64,000 nucleotides of DNA from Methanothermobacter sp. (lineage in GTDB: Archaea > Methanobacteriota > Methanobacteria > Methanobacteriales > Methanothermobacteraceae), in NCBI RefSeq assembly GCF_030055435.1, contig NZ_JASFYG010000006.1, positions 1 to 64,000 on the forward strand, in the 5' to 3' direction. Positions within the stretch are counted from its first letter, which is position 1, and each line of letters starts with the position of its first letter. The notes under the pieces are model-generated. The model had not been told where the DNA came from, ran no database searches, and saw only the letters and a list, made by a program, of their open reading frames with translations. Positions 1-8,506 of the stretch are shown here, one piece after another. The translations under genes and the position numbers were made by a program.

Positions 1-112
1 GTCATGGCGCAGGGGTTTATACCTGATCTCGTTTCGATCTCAGTAGTTAAGTCCTGCTGCGTGGTGGGTGTGTACTGCGGTGTTTGCTGTGGGAAGCCCA
101 CTTCACTGCCAG
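1..112 (+). rRNA. rrf: 5S ribosomal RNA, copy 1 (5' end cut by window edge)
   Basis: The first 110 bases are identical, base for base, to positions 164-273, which form a complete archaeal 5S rRNA. The conserved loop A/helix III region (CTGATCTCGTTTCGATCTCAG) is present from about 23. The gene ends where the 3' arm of helix I (ACTGCCA) is reached near 111. A few bases of the 5' end lie outside the window. The 16S and 23S genes would be upstream, out of view. Confidence 0.93.
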
Positions 113-156
113 ACCACACATCATACTTACATATCATCCTCATTAACATCACACGG

Positions 157-276
157 CATGGCGGTCATGGCGCAGGGGTTTATACCTGATCTCGTTTCGA
201 TCTCAGTAGTTAAGTCCTGCTGCGTGGTGGGTGTGTACTGCGGTGTTTGCTGTGGGAAGCCCACTTCACTGCCAGC
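157..276 (+). rRNA. rrf: 5S ribosomal RNA, copy 2
   Basis: A full archaeal 5S rRNA of about 118-120 nt. The 5' arm TGGCGGT (159-165) pairs with the 3' arm ACTGCCA (268-274) to close helix I, with one G-U pair. It is a perfect copy of the preceding gene, separated by a spacer of about 45 bp without a clear promoter, so the two are probably co-transcribed. Exact ends are uncertain by a few bases. Confidence 0.94.
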
Positions 277-319
277 CATTCATCCTAATCTTTATATAAA
301 ACTATTTTCATAGAATTAA

Positions 320-495
320 CTGTCACATCTTAACGACTGATGCCCAAGGTCCTTCTATGATGTGGGCTGATGCCTCAGATGATTAGAAGAAACCCAGCAT
401 CGGACAGACTGCCTGCTTCGAGGGTTGCTCGGGGAGGGAAGGGTAATCTACCTGTGAACCCGTAGAGTTAGTGTGCAGGCAAAATTATAAATTTT
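320..495 (+). ncRNA. Possible structured noncoding RNA downstream of 5S
   Basis: No protein is encoded here. A strong TATA box (TTTATATAAA, 291-300) predicts a start near 320. Nested complementary segments follow: GCCTGC 411-416 with GCAGGC 475-480, GGGTT 422-426 with AACCC 457-461, and GGTA 442-445 with TACC 449-452, plus GCCC/GGGC around 343-366. A T/A-rich stretch after 485 could terminate transcription. I do not recognise the family; it does not show RNase P or SRP RNA core motifs. The call is an inference from structure and promoter only. Confidence 0.35.
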
Positions 496-555
496 TATAA
501 AAATTAAAATTTCATTCTCTTGATTAAGACACGATTACCTACTCAATCACTTAAT

Positions 556-2019
556 CTATTTCATCAGCCTCTCAAAGTCATCGAACTGTTCATTGACCCA
601 GTGATATATTGTTCTTTCACGAACCTTCGATTTAAGGCCATCTGAAAGCCTCTTTCTTTCATCAGACTTCATTGCTAGTGCCTTATAGATGGCATCTGCG
701 GTTTCCTTTATATCAAATGGGTTCACACCTATGACGTACTCGGCAAGTTCCTCGTAGCAACCGGCGTTCTCTGAAAGTATGACTGTCCCTGATTTTTCAT
801 TCATAAGCGCAGCCTCCTTGGGGACGATGTTCATACCATCGGCAATGGGGTTCACAATGAGGCAGTCATAGTTTTTGAATGCAGCAGCCACAAGCTCGTA
901 GTCGGCGCGGTGGATGTACTCAATGGGCTTCCAGCTGGAGTTACCGTACTTACTGTTGATTTCATCCACGGTGCCCTTCACAGCATCTGTATAATCCCTG
1001 TACTCCCTTATCTGCTGCCTTGTTGGTTTACCCGTGGCAAGGAACTTTACCTTACCATGAAACTCGGGATGCTCCTTCAAAAACAGTTCATAGGCCCTGA
1101 AGCCACGTATTATGTTCTTGCTGAGATCCGCCCTGTCTGTACGGTAAATGAGAAACATGTCACCCTTCAACTTTCTGACGAAATCCTCCTTCTCCCTGAA
1201 AGCATCTGATTTGGCGGTTCTTCTTATACTATCAGGATCAACGGATATGGGATAATTCCTTACAAATGTCTTTTCATCCCCATTCAGCACCACTCCATTC
1301 TCAGAATCCAAATCGTAGCCAAGGTCCCCGCAACATTCCATGAAGTTGGAACAGTACCTTTTGATGTGGAATCCGAGAACAGTATTTGAAAGGAGCCCAT
1401 TTATTATACTCTCCCTCATCTTTTCAGGGAGTATTCTGAAATAATCCCTCTGTGGCCAGGGGATATGTATGAACTGGCTCAGGAAGACATCACCAACCTT
1501 CTTCTTTATGAAACCAGGACATAAGTAGAGGTGATAATCCTGTAACATAATCAGAGGATTCTTTTCATTTCTTTCAATTTCAGATATAACTTTATCTGCA
1601 AATTTCCTGTTAACATGGACATAACCCTCATCCCAGGCAAGATAGATTTTATCATCGATTTCAGGAAAGTAGGGAGTGTTCCACATGTAGTGCTGGATGA
1701 ACCAGAGAAGCGGGTTGCTTATGACACTGTAGTATGATTCATACCTTTCACGGTCCACTATAACAAACGAAACTGTGAATCTCGGATCATCTTCCGGAAG
1801 GGGGACCCTGTTTTCAGGGTAACCCGCTGCCACTTCAGCATCCTCAGGGGTCATGGCGCTGGAGACCCAGACACCGCTGAACTTTTCAACAACAGGCAGC
1901 AGGGTTGAAACAAGACCCCCCGCACCTCTTTTCATAACAATTTTCCCATCTTTTCTGAAAAATTCCACTGGTCCCCTGTTGGATACGATAACAGGGTTCT
2001 TATCTTCAAGAAACTTCAT
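556..2019 (-). CDS. otsA: Trehalose-6-phosphate synthase (GT20)
   Basis: Transfers glucose from an NDP-glucose to glucose-6-phosphate to give trehalose-6-phosphate in the cytoplasm. About 487 residues, the usual length of single-domain OtsA. Visible GT20 motifs are SNRGPVEF near residue 13, GAGGLV (32-37, donor binding loop), HIPWPQRDYF, DRADLSKNI (the R-x-D-x-x-KN block) and ADGMNIVPKEAA near the C-terminus. QDYHL replaces the more common VHDYHL. The ATG at 2019 is preferred over GTG/ATG codons further upstream because those lie inside the preceding gene; CAGGGA precedes it. It is the last gene of a minus-strand operon with a phosphohexomutase-like gene and an NDP-sugar pyrophosphorylase; the matching phosphatase gene is at 4618. 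Probably makes a compatible solute or glycolipid precursor. Confidence 0.92.
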   Translation of the reverse strand: MKFLEDKNPVIVSNRGPVEFFRKDGKIVMKRGAGGLVSTLLPVVEKFSGVWVSSAMTPEDAEVAAGYPENRVPLPEDDPRFTVSFVIVDRERYESYYSVISNPLLWFIQHYMWNTPYFPEIDDKIYLAWDEGYVHVNRKFADKVISEIERNEKNPLIMLQDYHLYLCPGFIKKKVGDVFLSQFIHIPWPQRDYFRILPEKMRESIINGLLSNTVLGFHIKRYCSNFMECCGDLGYDLDSENGVVLNGDEKTFVRNYPISVDPDSIRRTAKSDAFREKEDFVRKLKGDMFLIYRTDRADLSKNIIRGFRAYELFLKEHPEFHGKVKFLATGKPTRQQIREYRDYTDAVKGTVDEINSKYGNSSWKPIEYIHRADYELVAAAFKNYDCLIVNPIADGMNIVPKEAALMNEKSGTVILSENAGCYEELAEYVIGVNPFDIKETADAIYKALAMKSDERKRLSDGLKSKVRERTIYHWVNEQFDDFERLMK

Positions 2020-2035
2020 GCTGCGTCCCTGAAGT

Positions 2036-3337
2036 TCACTCACCATAAAGATCACTCATTTTACTTTTTATAAGGTTCATTATATGGCGTGATTTCTTCT
2101 GGGTTTCCTCAGAGGATTCTGATTCAATATAGATCCTTATAAGTGGTTCAAATCTGGACGGCCTTATGAGGACAACTCCTGATGATTCCTCAATCCTTAT
2201 ACCATCTATAAGTTCAATTTTTTTGCCTCTGAAATGTTCAGCAAGCCTTTCAATTAAACTATCCTTGAATTCGTTGGGACAGTCCATGCTGAATTCAACC
2301 CTGCTGTACCTCTCCATTCTGGATGCAAGGTTGTGGAGTGTCATGTTTCTCTCTGCCATTATCTCCAGCATCTTCAGAAGCGCGAAGGTGGCATCGTAAC
2401 AGTGCTGGAATTCAGGGAATATGTACATTCCAGGCTCATCACCACCGAAAACTGCATTCTCTGTGTAAACCCTGTTGAGGACATCATTTACTGATGTCCT
2501 TATAAGACGTCCTCCGGTGACATTCTCCAGCGACTTTGATGCGACCACTGAGGACACCACGGGACCATCAGATGATTTCAGGTAATGGTCTGCAAAAATC
2601 GATAGTACGGTCTGGTCCCTTATAAGTTCACCTCTCTCGTCTATGAAGAAGATGGTGTCCCTATCGTTATCCAGTATAACCCCCATATCCGCGCCGGTTG
2701 ACCTCACAACATCCGCTATCATGGATATGCTGGAGGCATTCGCGAGGGGAAAGTTTTTACCAAATAGCGACCCTCTGAATGTGATGTTTATGGTCTGACA
2801 GTTTAGTCGGTTGAGTATATCCGCCTCAATGTTTGATGGGGACCCCTCATCGTAACCTAAGACCACCATAAATTCATGCTTTCCTACAGAGGGGGATATG
2901 AACTCGAGTATTGATTTGATATAGGAGTCAAGGTAGTTATTGACATATCGAAGCTTTCCAAGCTGATTCAAGTCTGCATAAACTGTGGGGCGTTGTTCAA
3001 GTGGAATTTCATGGTTGCTGAGGAGTTTTATGTTTATTTCATCTGTTCGGAGTGGGGAGCGGGAGACGTTTATCATCAAATGACTGTCAAGACGCTCCAT
3101 GTGGTGATGTATAACAGGGACTGTGGCAACTCCAAAATCAATAACATCAACTCCAGCAGCCATCAATCCCGTTCCTATGGCCCTCTTTATCATCTGAGAT
3201 GGTGTATGTGCGTCTCTGCCTATCAGGACACGCCTGCAGCTTACGTAGTCACCTATCAGCATCCCAAGGTTGAGGGCAAATGAGCAGTCTATGTCCCGGT
3301 TAACAGAGCCCCTTATATCCTGAACGTACCTTGCCAT
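2036..3337 (-). CDS. Phosphohexomutase-family protein with degenerate active site
   Basis: About 433 residues with the four-domain alpha-D-phosphohexomutase layout (PGM/PMM/GlmM). The key loops are recognisable but altered: the catalytic serine loop reads VSRSP instead of TASHNP, the metal loop DNDRD instead of DGDRD, the sugar loop GGDEPG instead of GEESGH, and the phosphate loop RPSRFEP instead of RPSGTEP. The metal-binding aspartates and a serine remain, so activity cannot be excluded, but a regulatory or altered role is possible. ATG at 3337 lies 4 nt after a GTGAT Shine-Dalgarno that overlaps the stop of the upstream pyrophosphorylase; a GTG at 3346 is the alternative. Its place between a sugar nucleotidyltransferase and otsA suggests interconversion of sugar 1- and 6-phosphates. 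Confidence 0.8.
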   Translation of the reverse strand: MARYVQDIRGSVNRDIDCSFALNLGMLIGDYVSCRRVLIGRDAHTPSQMIKRAIGTGLMAAGVDVIDFGVATVPVIHHHMERLDSHLMINVSRSPLRTDEINIKLLSNHEIPLEQRPTVYADLNQLGKLRYVNNYLDSYIKSILEFISPSVGKHEFMVVLGYDEGSPSNIEADILNRLNCQTINITFRGSLFGKNFPLANASSISMIADVVRSTGADMGVILDNDRDTIFFIDERGELIRDQTVLSIFADHYLKSSDGPVVSSVVASKSLENVTGGRLIRTSVNDVLNRVYTENAVFGGDEPGMYIFPEFQHCYDATFALLKMLEIMAERNMTLHNLASRMERYSRVEFSMDCPNEFKDSLIERLAEHFRGKKIELIDGIRIEESSGVVLIRPSRFEPLIRIYIESESSEETQKKSRHIMNLIKSKMSDLYGE

Positions 3338-3342
3338 TGGAA

Positions 3343-4497
3343 TCACTGTTCAGCCACAATGGGATAATCCGAATCAAGGAGGGAACCTGAGAGTATCCTG
3401 AGGTTGTTGCTGACGCTGCAGTGGGACCTGATAATGGTTGATGGTTCCAGGAGGGCGCCACGGCCGATCATGGCAAACCTTTCGATGATGCAGTTCTCTC
3501 TGATATGGCAGAATTCATCAATAACACAGTTTACAAGCTGGGAGCCTTCCTCAATTCTGCTGCCATCAAGAATAACGGACCCCCTCACGAAGCTGTCACT
3601 TCCCACATAAACTCGGGGTCCAATCACGGTTTCCCTGCCTATGAATGCACCATCATCTATCTCTGCACCGTCACCTATAACCACGGGTCCAGCTATACGA
3701 ACTCCCTTGCCTATAACAACATCCTGTCCCACCCATATGTCTCCAAATCGACCTGGAACCTCATTTAAAAGTTCGCCTTCAGGTTGAGGGCTTATCTGAC
3801 CATTAAGGGCGTCATGGTTGGCCTTAAGGAACGTGTCTGGTTTACCTGCATCATTCCAGTAACCACTGAAAATAAATCCGTATACACCCCTGTTCTCCTC
3901 TATCAAAAGAGGGAAGATGTCAGCTGAAAAGTCAGAGTTTCCTTCAGGTATGTAATCAAAGATCTCGGGTTCCATGACATATATGCCCGCATTTGCGATT
4001 TTGCTGAAGACCTCCTCTGGGCGGGGTTTCTCATGAAAACGTGTTATTCTCCCATCATCATCGAGAACCGCTATGCCGTAATGTGAAGGGTCATCAACTG
4101 GTGTGAGGGCCACGGTAACAAGTGCATCCTTCTTTCTGTGGAAACTGACCATCCGCTGGAGGTCAAGGTCAAAGAGCACATCTCCACTGAGGACAATAAA
4201 GGTTTCATCAATATTACTGGCCGCTGCCCTAACACCCCCAGCGGTTCCAAGGGGCTTCTTCTCGGATGAAAACCTGAAATCAATCTCCGGGTACCTTGAG
4301 GAGACATATGAACTTATCTGATCTTTGAGATACCCTAGTGTCATTATAATTTTACTGTAACCAGAATCAATGACCCTCTGAATTATATAATCCAGTATGG
4401 GTCTATTTGCAACTGGTACAAGTGGTTTGGGTTTTGAAAATGTTAGAGGTCTTATTCTTGTACCCTTACCCCCCGCCATGACAACCACAGATGTCAT
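3343..4497 (-). CDS. NDP-sugar pyrophosphorylase with C-terminal left-handed beta-helix
   Basis: 384 residues. The N-terminal nucleotidyltransferase domain begins with VVMAGGKGTRIRPLTFSKPK, the G-x-G-T-R signature with the catalytic Arg/Lys, followed by KPLVPVANRPIL. From about residue 245 there are hexapeptide repeats (for example VIGKGVRIAGPVVIGDGAEI) that form a left-handed beta-helix. Such enzymes (GDP-mannose, glucose-1-P nucleotidyl or bifunctional GlmU-like) make NDP-sugars from sugar-1-phosphates; the substrate cannot be read from sequence, but NDP-glucose for the otsA gene downstream is an attractive inference. The gene is first of a three-gene operon with 4-10 bp junctions. No Shine-Dalgarno precedes ATG 4497; the upstream 120 bp are AT-rich and likely hold the promoter. 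Confidence 0.85.
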   Translation of the reverse strand: MTSVVVMAGGKGTRIRPLTFSKPKPLVPVANRPILDYIIQRVIDSGYSKIIMTLGYLKDQISSYVSSRYPEIDFRFSSEKKPLGTAGGVRAAASNIDETFIVLSGDVLFDLDLQRMVSFHRKKDALVTVALTPVDDPSHYGIAVLDDDGRITRFHEKPRPEEVFSKIANAGIYVMEPEIFDYIPEGNSDFSADIFPLLIEENRGVYGFIFSGYWNDAGKPDTFLKANHDALNGQISPQPEGELLNEVPGRFGDIWVGQDVVIGKGVRIAGPVVIGDGAEIDDGAFIGRETVIGPRVYVGSDSFVRGSVILDGSRIEEGSQLVNCVIDEFCHIRENCIIERFAMIGRGALLEPSTIIRSHCSVSNNLRILSGSLLDSDYPIVAEQ

Positions 4498-4617
4498 GGA
4501 TAATATTATGTTGCCCTTATCTAATAAGTATTTTCAGTCAACACATAATAAATTATTAATAAATAAACTTATTTTAAGAGAAAATTAAGAAGTAGGGGTT
4601 TATTAAGAAAAATTAAC

Positions 4618-5412
4618 CTATTTTAAGAGCCACTTAAGAAATCTGAGGACCTCTGGGACTCCTGACACATAAAAAGAGGCTGAATCCTTTATTTCATCGG
4701 GTATCTCCTTTGAGAGCACAATTATAGATGCAGTTTTGATTTTTCTTTCAGATTCTAGTTTTCTGAGTTCCCTGAAGGCATCGGCATCGGTGACGTCGTC
4801 TCCAAGGTACACTGCAGATGATACGTCTGATTCCTCTATGATTTTCCGGACTATGAAGCCCTTGTTGTACTCCACCGGGGGTTTGAGCTCAACAAGCATT
4901 CTCCCGTGATCCACACGTATTCCTCTGGATTCAGACATCTCCCTGAGGATATCCATTATCCTTTTCTCTGTCAGTTCAGGATCAGTGCACTGCCTGTAAT
5001 GTATGGAATAACAGATACCCTTATCCTCAAATATGATATTCTCATCGGGGGATTTCTCCTTGAGTTTAAGGGCACATTTTCTGATGATGGGAATGTACTC
5101 CTCAACCTCTCTGAAGCGTTTATACCTCCCATTTATAATGTACTCAAGGCCATGGTTTCCAACATATATTGCATCCTGGACCCCCACCATCCTGAGCGCC
5201 TCATGCACAGGCCTTCCACTTATAAAAGCAAGTAAACTGTAGCGTTCTGAGATTCTCCTGAGAACTTCCCTCATCTCTTCATCTACGCGGGCTTCAGAGG
5301 GTGTTGGTGCTATTTCACTTATTGTACCGTCGATATCAGTGATTATAGCTGTCCTGCTGGGATTCTTCAGGTATTCAAGTTCATGAAGAAACTCAAATAA
5401 ATACTCAGGCAT
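4618..5412 (-). CDS. otsB: Trehalose-6-phosphate phosphatase (HAD family)
   Basis: Removes phosphate from trehalose-6-phosphate to release trehalose. 264 residues, normal for OtsB. The HAD nucleophile motif DIDGT places Asp26 and the acid/base Asp28, and the C-terminal metal motif GDDVTDADAF is present; SGRPVHEA is the usual second conserved block. ATG 5412 is chosen because GGTG lies 6 nt upstream and the longer frame would run deep into the preceding gene; the start overlaps the stop of the GalT-like gene by 8 bp, so the pair is translationally coupled. With otsA at 556 this completes a two-step OtsAB pathway, though in two separate operons. Confidence 0.92.
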   Translation of the reverse strand: MPEYLFEFLHELEYLKNPSRTAIITDIDGTISEIAPTPSEARVDEEMREVLRRISERYSLLAFISGRPVHEALRMVGVQDAIYVGNHGLEYIINGRYKRFREVEEYIPIIRKCALKLKEKSPDENIIFEDKGICYSIHYRQCTDPELTEKRIMDILREMSESRGIRVDHGRMLVELKPPVEYNKGFIVRKIIEESDVSSAVYLGDDVTDADAFRELRKLESERKIKTASIIVLSKEIPDEIKDSASFYVSGVPEVLRFLKWLLK

Positions 5413-6472
5413 CAAGAGCACCTTTAATTCTCTTGAATATGATATATGGATCGCTTCCGACGACTGAACTTCCAAAGAGTTCCATGCCGCCTATATCAGA
5501 TGATGCTGATGCAATGTTTCCGCGGTCCACGATTCTTATGATGCCTGGAATCTCCATTTCTGCATTGAAGAGGTGCATTGAGAGGTTGAAGCTGTAGACA
5601 CCACATTTATCTATCAGGCACCTTAATATCTTGAAGAGGTGATTCCGGAGATCAGAATCTCTGGAGACATCTGTCTTAAAGGTTATGATGATCTCCTTTT
5701 CCTTCAGGGGGGTTATACTTGCATATACACACGCTTCTCCTGCTTCAGCACCAAGTCCAAGGGCCTGGTGGACTGAAAAGACATCATCATGGTATGATGA
5801 ACCATAACGTTCTCTGTATCTCCTGGAGACATCATCAAGGAATGCAATCCGTGCATAGGGTCTCCTGCCCAGGAGAAGCTGCATGTGGCCGTGGATCTGG
5901 GATGCCCCTGCCCGTGGGAGGCAGTTCCATACCAGCAATGGAAAATGAAATCCTGAGGATTTCTCCGCCATTTTAAACCATTCTGAGGCGGTTATTAGGT
6001 AATCTGAAAATTCCTCTAGGGTGAAGTCAAGGGGGTCATGTTTTCTGAATATCAGAAGGCCGCTCCATGCATCGTACTTAGCTATGTTTGATGCTGTAAT
6101 GGAGTGCCTTCCCACGACACGTCCGAAATCATCTTCAGGTGTGTACAGTTCTGGTTTGCAGAAGTCACACCTCTTTTTATCATTGATAAGTTCATCAAGA
6201 ACCTTTCTGGCGGGTTCGGTGTCCATAGCCGGCTTTTTAAGGCGCATGGAATTAAAAAGTGATCCTTCACCCGTCCAGCGGTTGTATGTGCCTATTATCC
6301 TTTGATTTTCAGCAGATTCAATAAATTTTGTCCCAAACCTCTCTTTGAGGCTTTCACTCACCTTAAAGTGTCCTTCACCACATTCAACATTATATATGCG
6401 GTTGAATATCTCATAGATGTCCTTCTGCTCTCTTTTAAGATCCAGGAGATGGTCCTTGAGATGGGTTATCAT
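5405..6472 (-). CDS. GalT-like HIT-superfamily nucleotidyltransferase
   Basis: 355 residues resembling galactose-1-phosphate uridylyltransferase. A CDFC pair (Cys102, Cys105) fits a structural metal site and HGHMQ (His194, His196, Gln198) matches the GalT active-site pattern H-x-H-x-Q, with the first His as the likely nucleotidylated residue. Family members move a nucleotidyl group between sugar phosphates or act as phosphorylases on NDP-sugars or dinucleotides; the true substrate here is unknown. It is followed with 8 bp overlap by otsB, which suggests a role in trehalose or NDP-glucose metabolism rather than galactose use. The ATG at 6472 follows an AT-rich 25-bp gap to the mutS-like gene. 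Confidence 0.75.
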   Translation of the reverse strand: MITHLKDHLLDLKREQKDIYEIFNRIYNVECGEGHFKVSESLKERFGTKFIESAENQRIIGTYNRWTGEGSLFNSMRLKKPAMDTEPARKVLDELINDKKRCDFCKPELYTPEDDFGRVVGRHSITASNIAKYDAWSGLLIFRKHDPLDFTLEEFSDYLITASEWFKMAEKSSGFHFPLLVWNCLPRAGASQIHGHMQLLLGRRPYARIAFLDDVSRRYRERYGSSYHDDVFSVHQALGLGAEAGEACVYASITPLKEKEIIITFKTDVSRDSDLRNHLFKILRCLIDKCGVYSFNLSMHLFNAEMEIPGIIRIVDRGNIASASSDIGGMELFGSSVVGSDPYIIFKRIKGALDA

Positions 6473-6496
6473 GGTAAATGATATAATTATTAAGAT

Positions 6497-8425
6497 TTAT
6501 CCGTTTTTCTGAAACTTTTCAAGTATCCTGCGATAAACCATCCTCTCATCATCACATGATTTCTCATATATCATCCTTATGATCAGCTCAGGGGTGCTCC
6601 TTGCAAGGTAGTTTATCCTGGGTGTTCTATCCACAATGAGATTATAGTTCTCATCAAGCCCCCTTGCCTCGATACCATCAACCCGCACATCCACGTACTT
6701 GAGTATTTCACGGGCCATGTGGGTCACAATGACCGCAATGGATTCGGATTCCATTATGAACTCTATGAAGGTTGCTATGATCTTCACTGCGGCATCAAGT
6801 TCGGTTATTGCCTCAAGTTCATCGAGAAGTATGAGTTTTGAGCTTCCACTCATTGTCACAGGGGTGAAAGTCCTTATGAATGACTCAAAGGCACCGGCAT
6901 CCAGGGACCTCTTCTTTGAGATGAAGTGAATCTCCTCAACGGGTCTTACCCTGGCCTCGAGTGCACATACCGGAAGCCCCATCTGGGCCATCATGGTCAC
7001 CTGTGCAAGTGTCTCAAGAAGCGTTGTTTTTCCCCCACTGTTGGCACCGGTGAGGAGCACAACATTATCAGGGTTACCCAGTTTGTAGTCAATTCGCTGT
7101 GGTTCTTCTGATCCAACAAGGTTGAGGTGCAGTGCCCCCCTGAGGATGATCTCATCACCGAATTCCGGTTCAACGAGTCCGTAATCATGTGCGAAGAGGC
7201 CAAGGGCGAAGCGGTAGTCAAATTCCATCAGCTCCTTTATTTCATTTTCAACGACTTCTCTGAGTTCACTGAGCCTTGATGCCGCATCAACCCTCCTTTC
7301 AAACTTCCTTATATTTCTTGATGCTGATTCAAGACGTCTAACCCTTTCAAGTTCCCGCTGATCGATCTTGAGAGGATAAGATTTTATGAAGGGATCGAAC
7401 TCAACACCTGTCTTTCTCTTTATCATCTCACAGGCCTTTTTGAGGACATCATTGAATATCCTCTCTAGTTTACCTGTCATTCCCTGGTTGAGGAGGGCCA
7501 GGACCTCCTCTCCTTTAAGGTCGATATCCTTTATGAGGTCCCTTAATTCTGAATCAGCCCATGCCTTCACAGAGTTTACAGCCTCATCAATGTCAACTTC
7601 TTCCTCTTCAAGGCTACCCAGCTCATCCATTATCGCAAGGACCTCATCAAGACAGGTTTCCATGCCCAGAATTCGTTTGATTTCAAGGGCGCCACGCAGT
7701 AGCTCAATGTTCGCCCTGAAATATCCAAGGACATCCTCCGGCACAATCTCATGTTTTTCTGAATCTGCAGTGACCATTACCGTGTTGAATGTGTCCTGCA
7801 GGTCAATCATTCCCTCAGAGTAGACATAGATTATCAGTTCGTATTCATCGAGTTCGCCCTGTTCAGGGTTCATTATCACTGGATGGTAACGGTTGAGGCC
7901 CATGTCTATCATGTGATCATAGTCCTCTTTTGTCTCCACAAGTATGGCTCTTGATGGATTGAATGTAGGGCGGGGTTTTTCAGGCCTTTTAATTTTTTTC
8001 AGAAGGTCCCTTAACTCTTCAATGGGAAGTTCAGAGACCATTTTCTTGGATTCCATGACCATTTCAATATGGTTCCTCATGGCATCAATATCCATGGAGG
8101 GGTGGAGTAGCATTAGCCGGTTACGGGCATAGTCGGTATGGGCATATGAACTGATGGTCTCAACTATTTCCTGGTAGATCTGAGATGCTCTTTCTGTTTT
8201 CAGGAATGAGGGAACAGGATTTCCAAGGAGTTCACTGGTTATTTCAATGGCCTTCCGCTGACTTATACCTTCGATTGATGAGATTCTATCAATTTCAAGG
8301 TTTTCAACAGCCTTTAAAAGCTCTTTTTCTCCCCCGAATTCGTCTATTATCTTCTGCGCCAGCTTTTCCCCTATCCCACTGACATCTGTGAGGGCTTTTC
8401 TGACAGAATTCATGGACTTCATCAT
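6497..8425 (-). CDS. MutS-related ATPase with N-terminal helix-hairpin-helix
   Basis: About 642 residues. The N-terminus carries two helix-hairpin-helix-like segments (VSGIGEKLAQKII and IEGISQRKAIEI), followed by a long helical clamp/lever region and a C-terminal MutS ATPase with Walker A GANSGGKTT (about residue 459), Walker B LILLDELEAI (about 530) and the VIVTHM switch. There is no mismatch-recognition domain with an F-x-E motif and no Smr nuclease domain, so it belongs to the archaeal MutS2/MutS5-like group; a role in recombination or branched-DNA processing is inferred. A TATA box at 8450-8457 places transcription start almost at the ATG, so the mRNA is probably leaderless. GTG at 8431 is an alternative start. 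Confidence 0.85.
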   Translation of the reverse strand: MMKSMNSVRKALTDVSGIGEKLAQKIIDEFGGEKELLKAVENLEIDRISSIEGISQRKAIEITSELLGNPVPSFLKTERASQIYQEIVETISSYAHTDYARNRLMLLHPSMDIDAMRNHIEMVMESKKMVSELPIEELRDLLKKIKRPEKPRPTFNPSRAILVETKEDYDHMIDMGLNRYHPVIMNPEQGELDEYELIIYVYSEGMIDLQDTFNTVMVTADSEKHEIVPEDVLGYFRANIELLRGALEIKRILGMETCLDEVLAIMDELGSLEEEEVDIDEAVNSVKAWADSELRDLIKDIDLKGEEVLALLNQGMTGKLERIFNDVLKKACEMIKRKTGVEFDPFIKSYPLKIDQRELERVRRLESASRNIRKFERRVDAASRLSELREVVENEIKELMEFDYRFALGLFAHDYGLVEPEFGDEIILRGALHLNLVGSEEPQRIDYKLGNPDNVVLLTGANSGGKTTLLETLAQVTMMAQMGLPVCALEARVRPVEEIHFISKKRSLDAGAFESFIRTFTPVTMSGSSKLILLDELEAITELDAAVKIIATFIEFIMESESIAVIVTHMAREILKYVDVRVDGIEARGLDENYNLIVDRTPRINYLARSTPELIIRMIYEKSCDDERMVYRRILEKFQKNG

Positions 8426-8449
8426 GCCCACTATGTGGGGTTACTTGAA

Positions 8450-8457
8450 TATATATG
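8450..8457 (-). promoter_or_regulatory. TATA box of the MutS-like gene
   Basis: ATATATAT-like box read on the minus strand, centred about 27 bp upstream of the ATG at 8425. No Shine-Dalgarno lies between, which fits a leaderless transcript. Confidence 0.5.
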
Positions 8458-8506
8458 AATTCAGAGTGCACATGGAAACTATTCAAATGTACATGGCGAG
8501 AATCCA

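Noticed and set aside
342-400. C/D box guide RNA
   Set aside because: ATGATG and CTGA strings occur, but their spacing and order do not fit a C-D'-C'-D arrangement.
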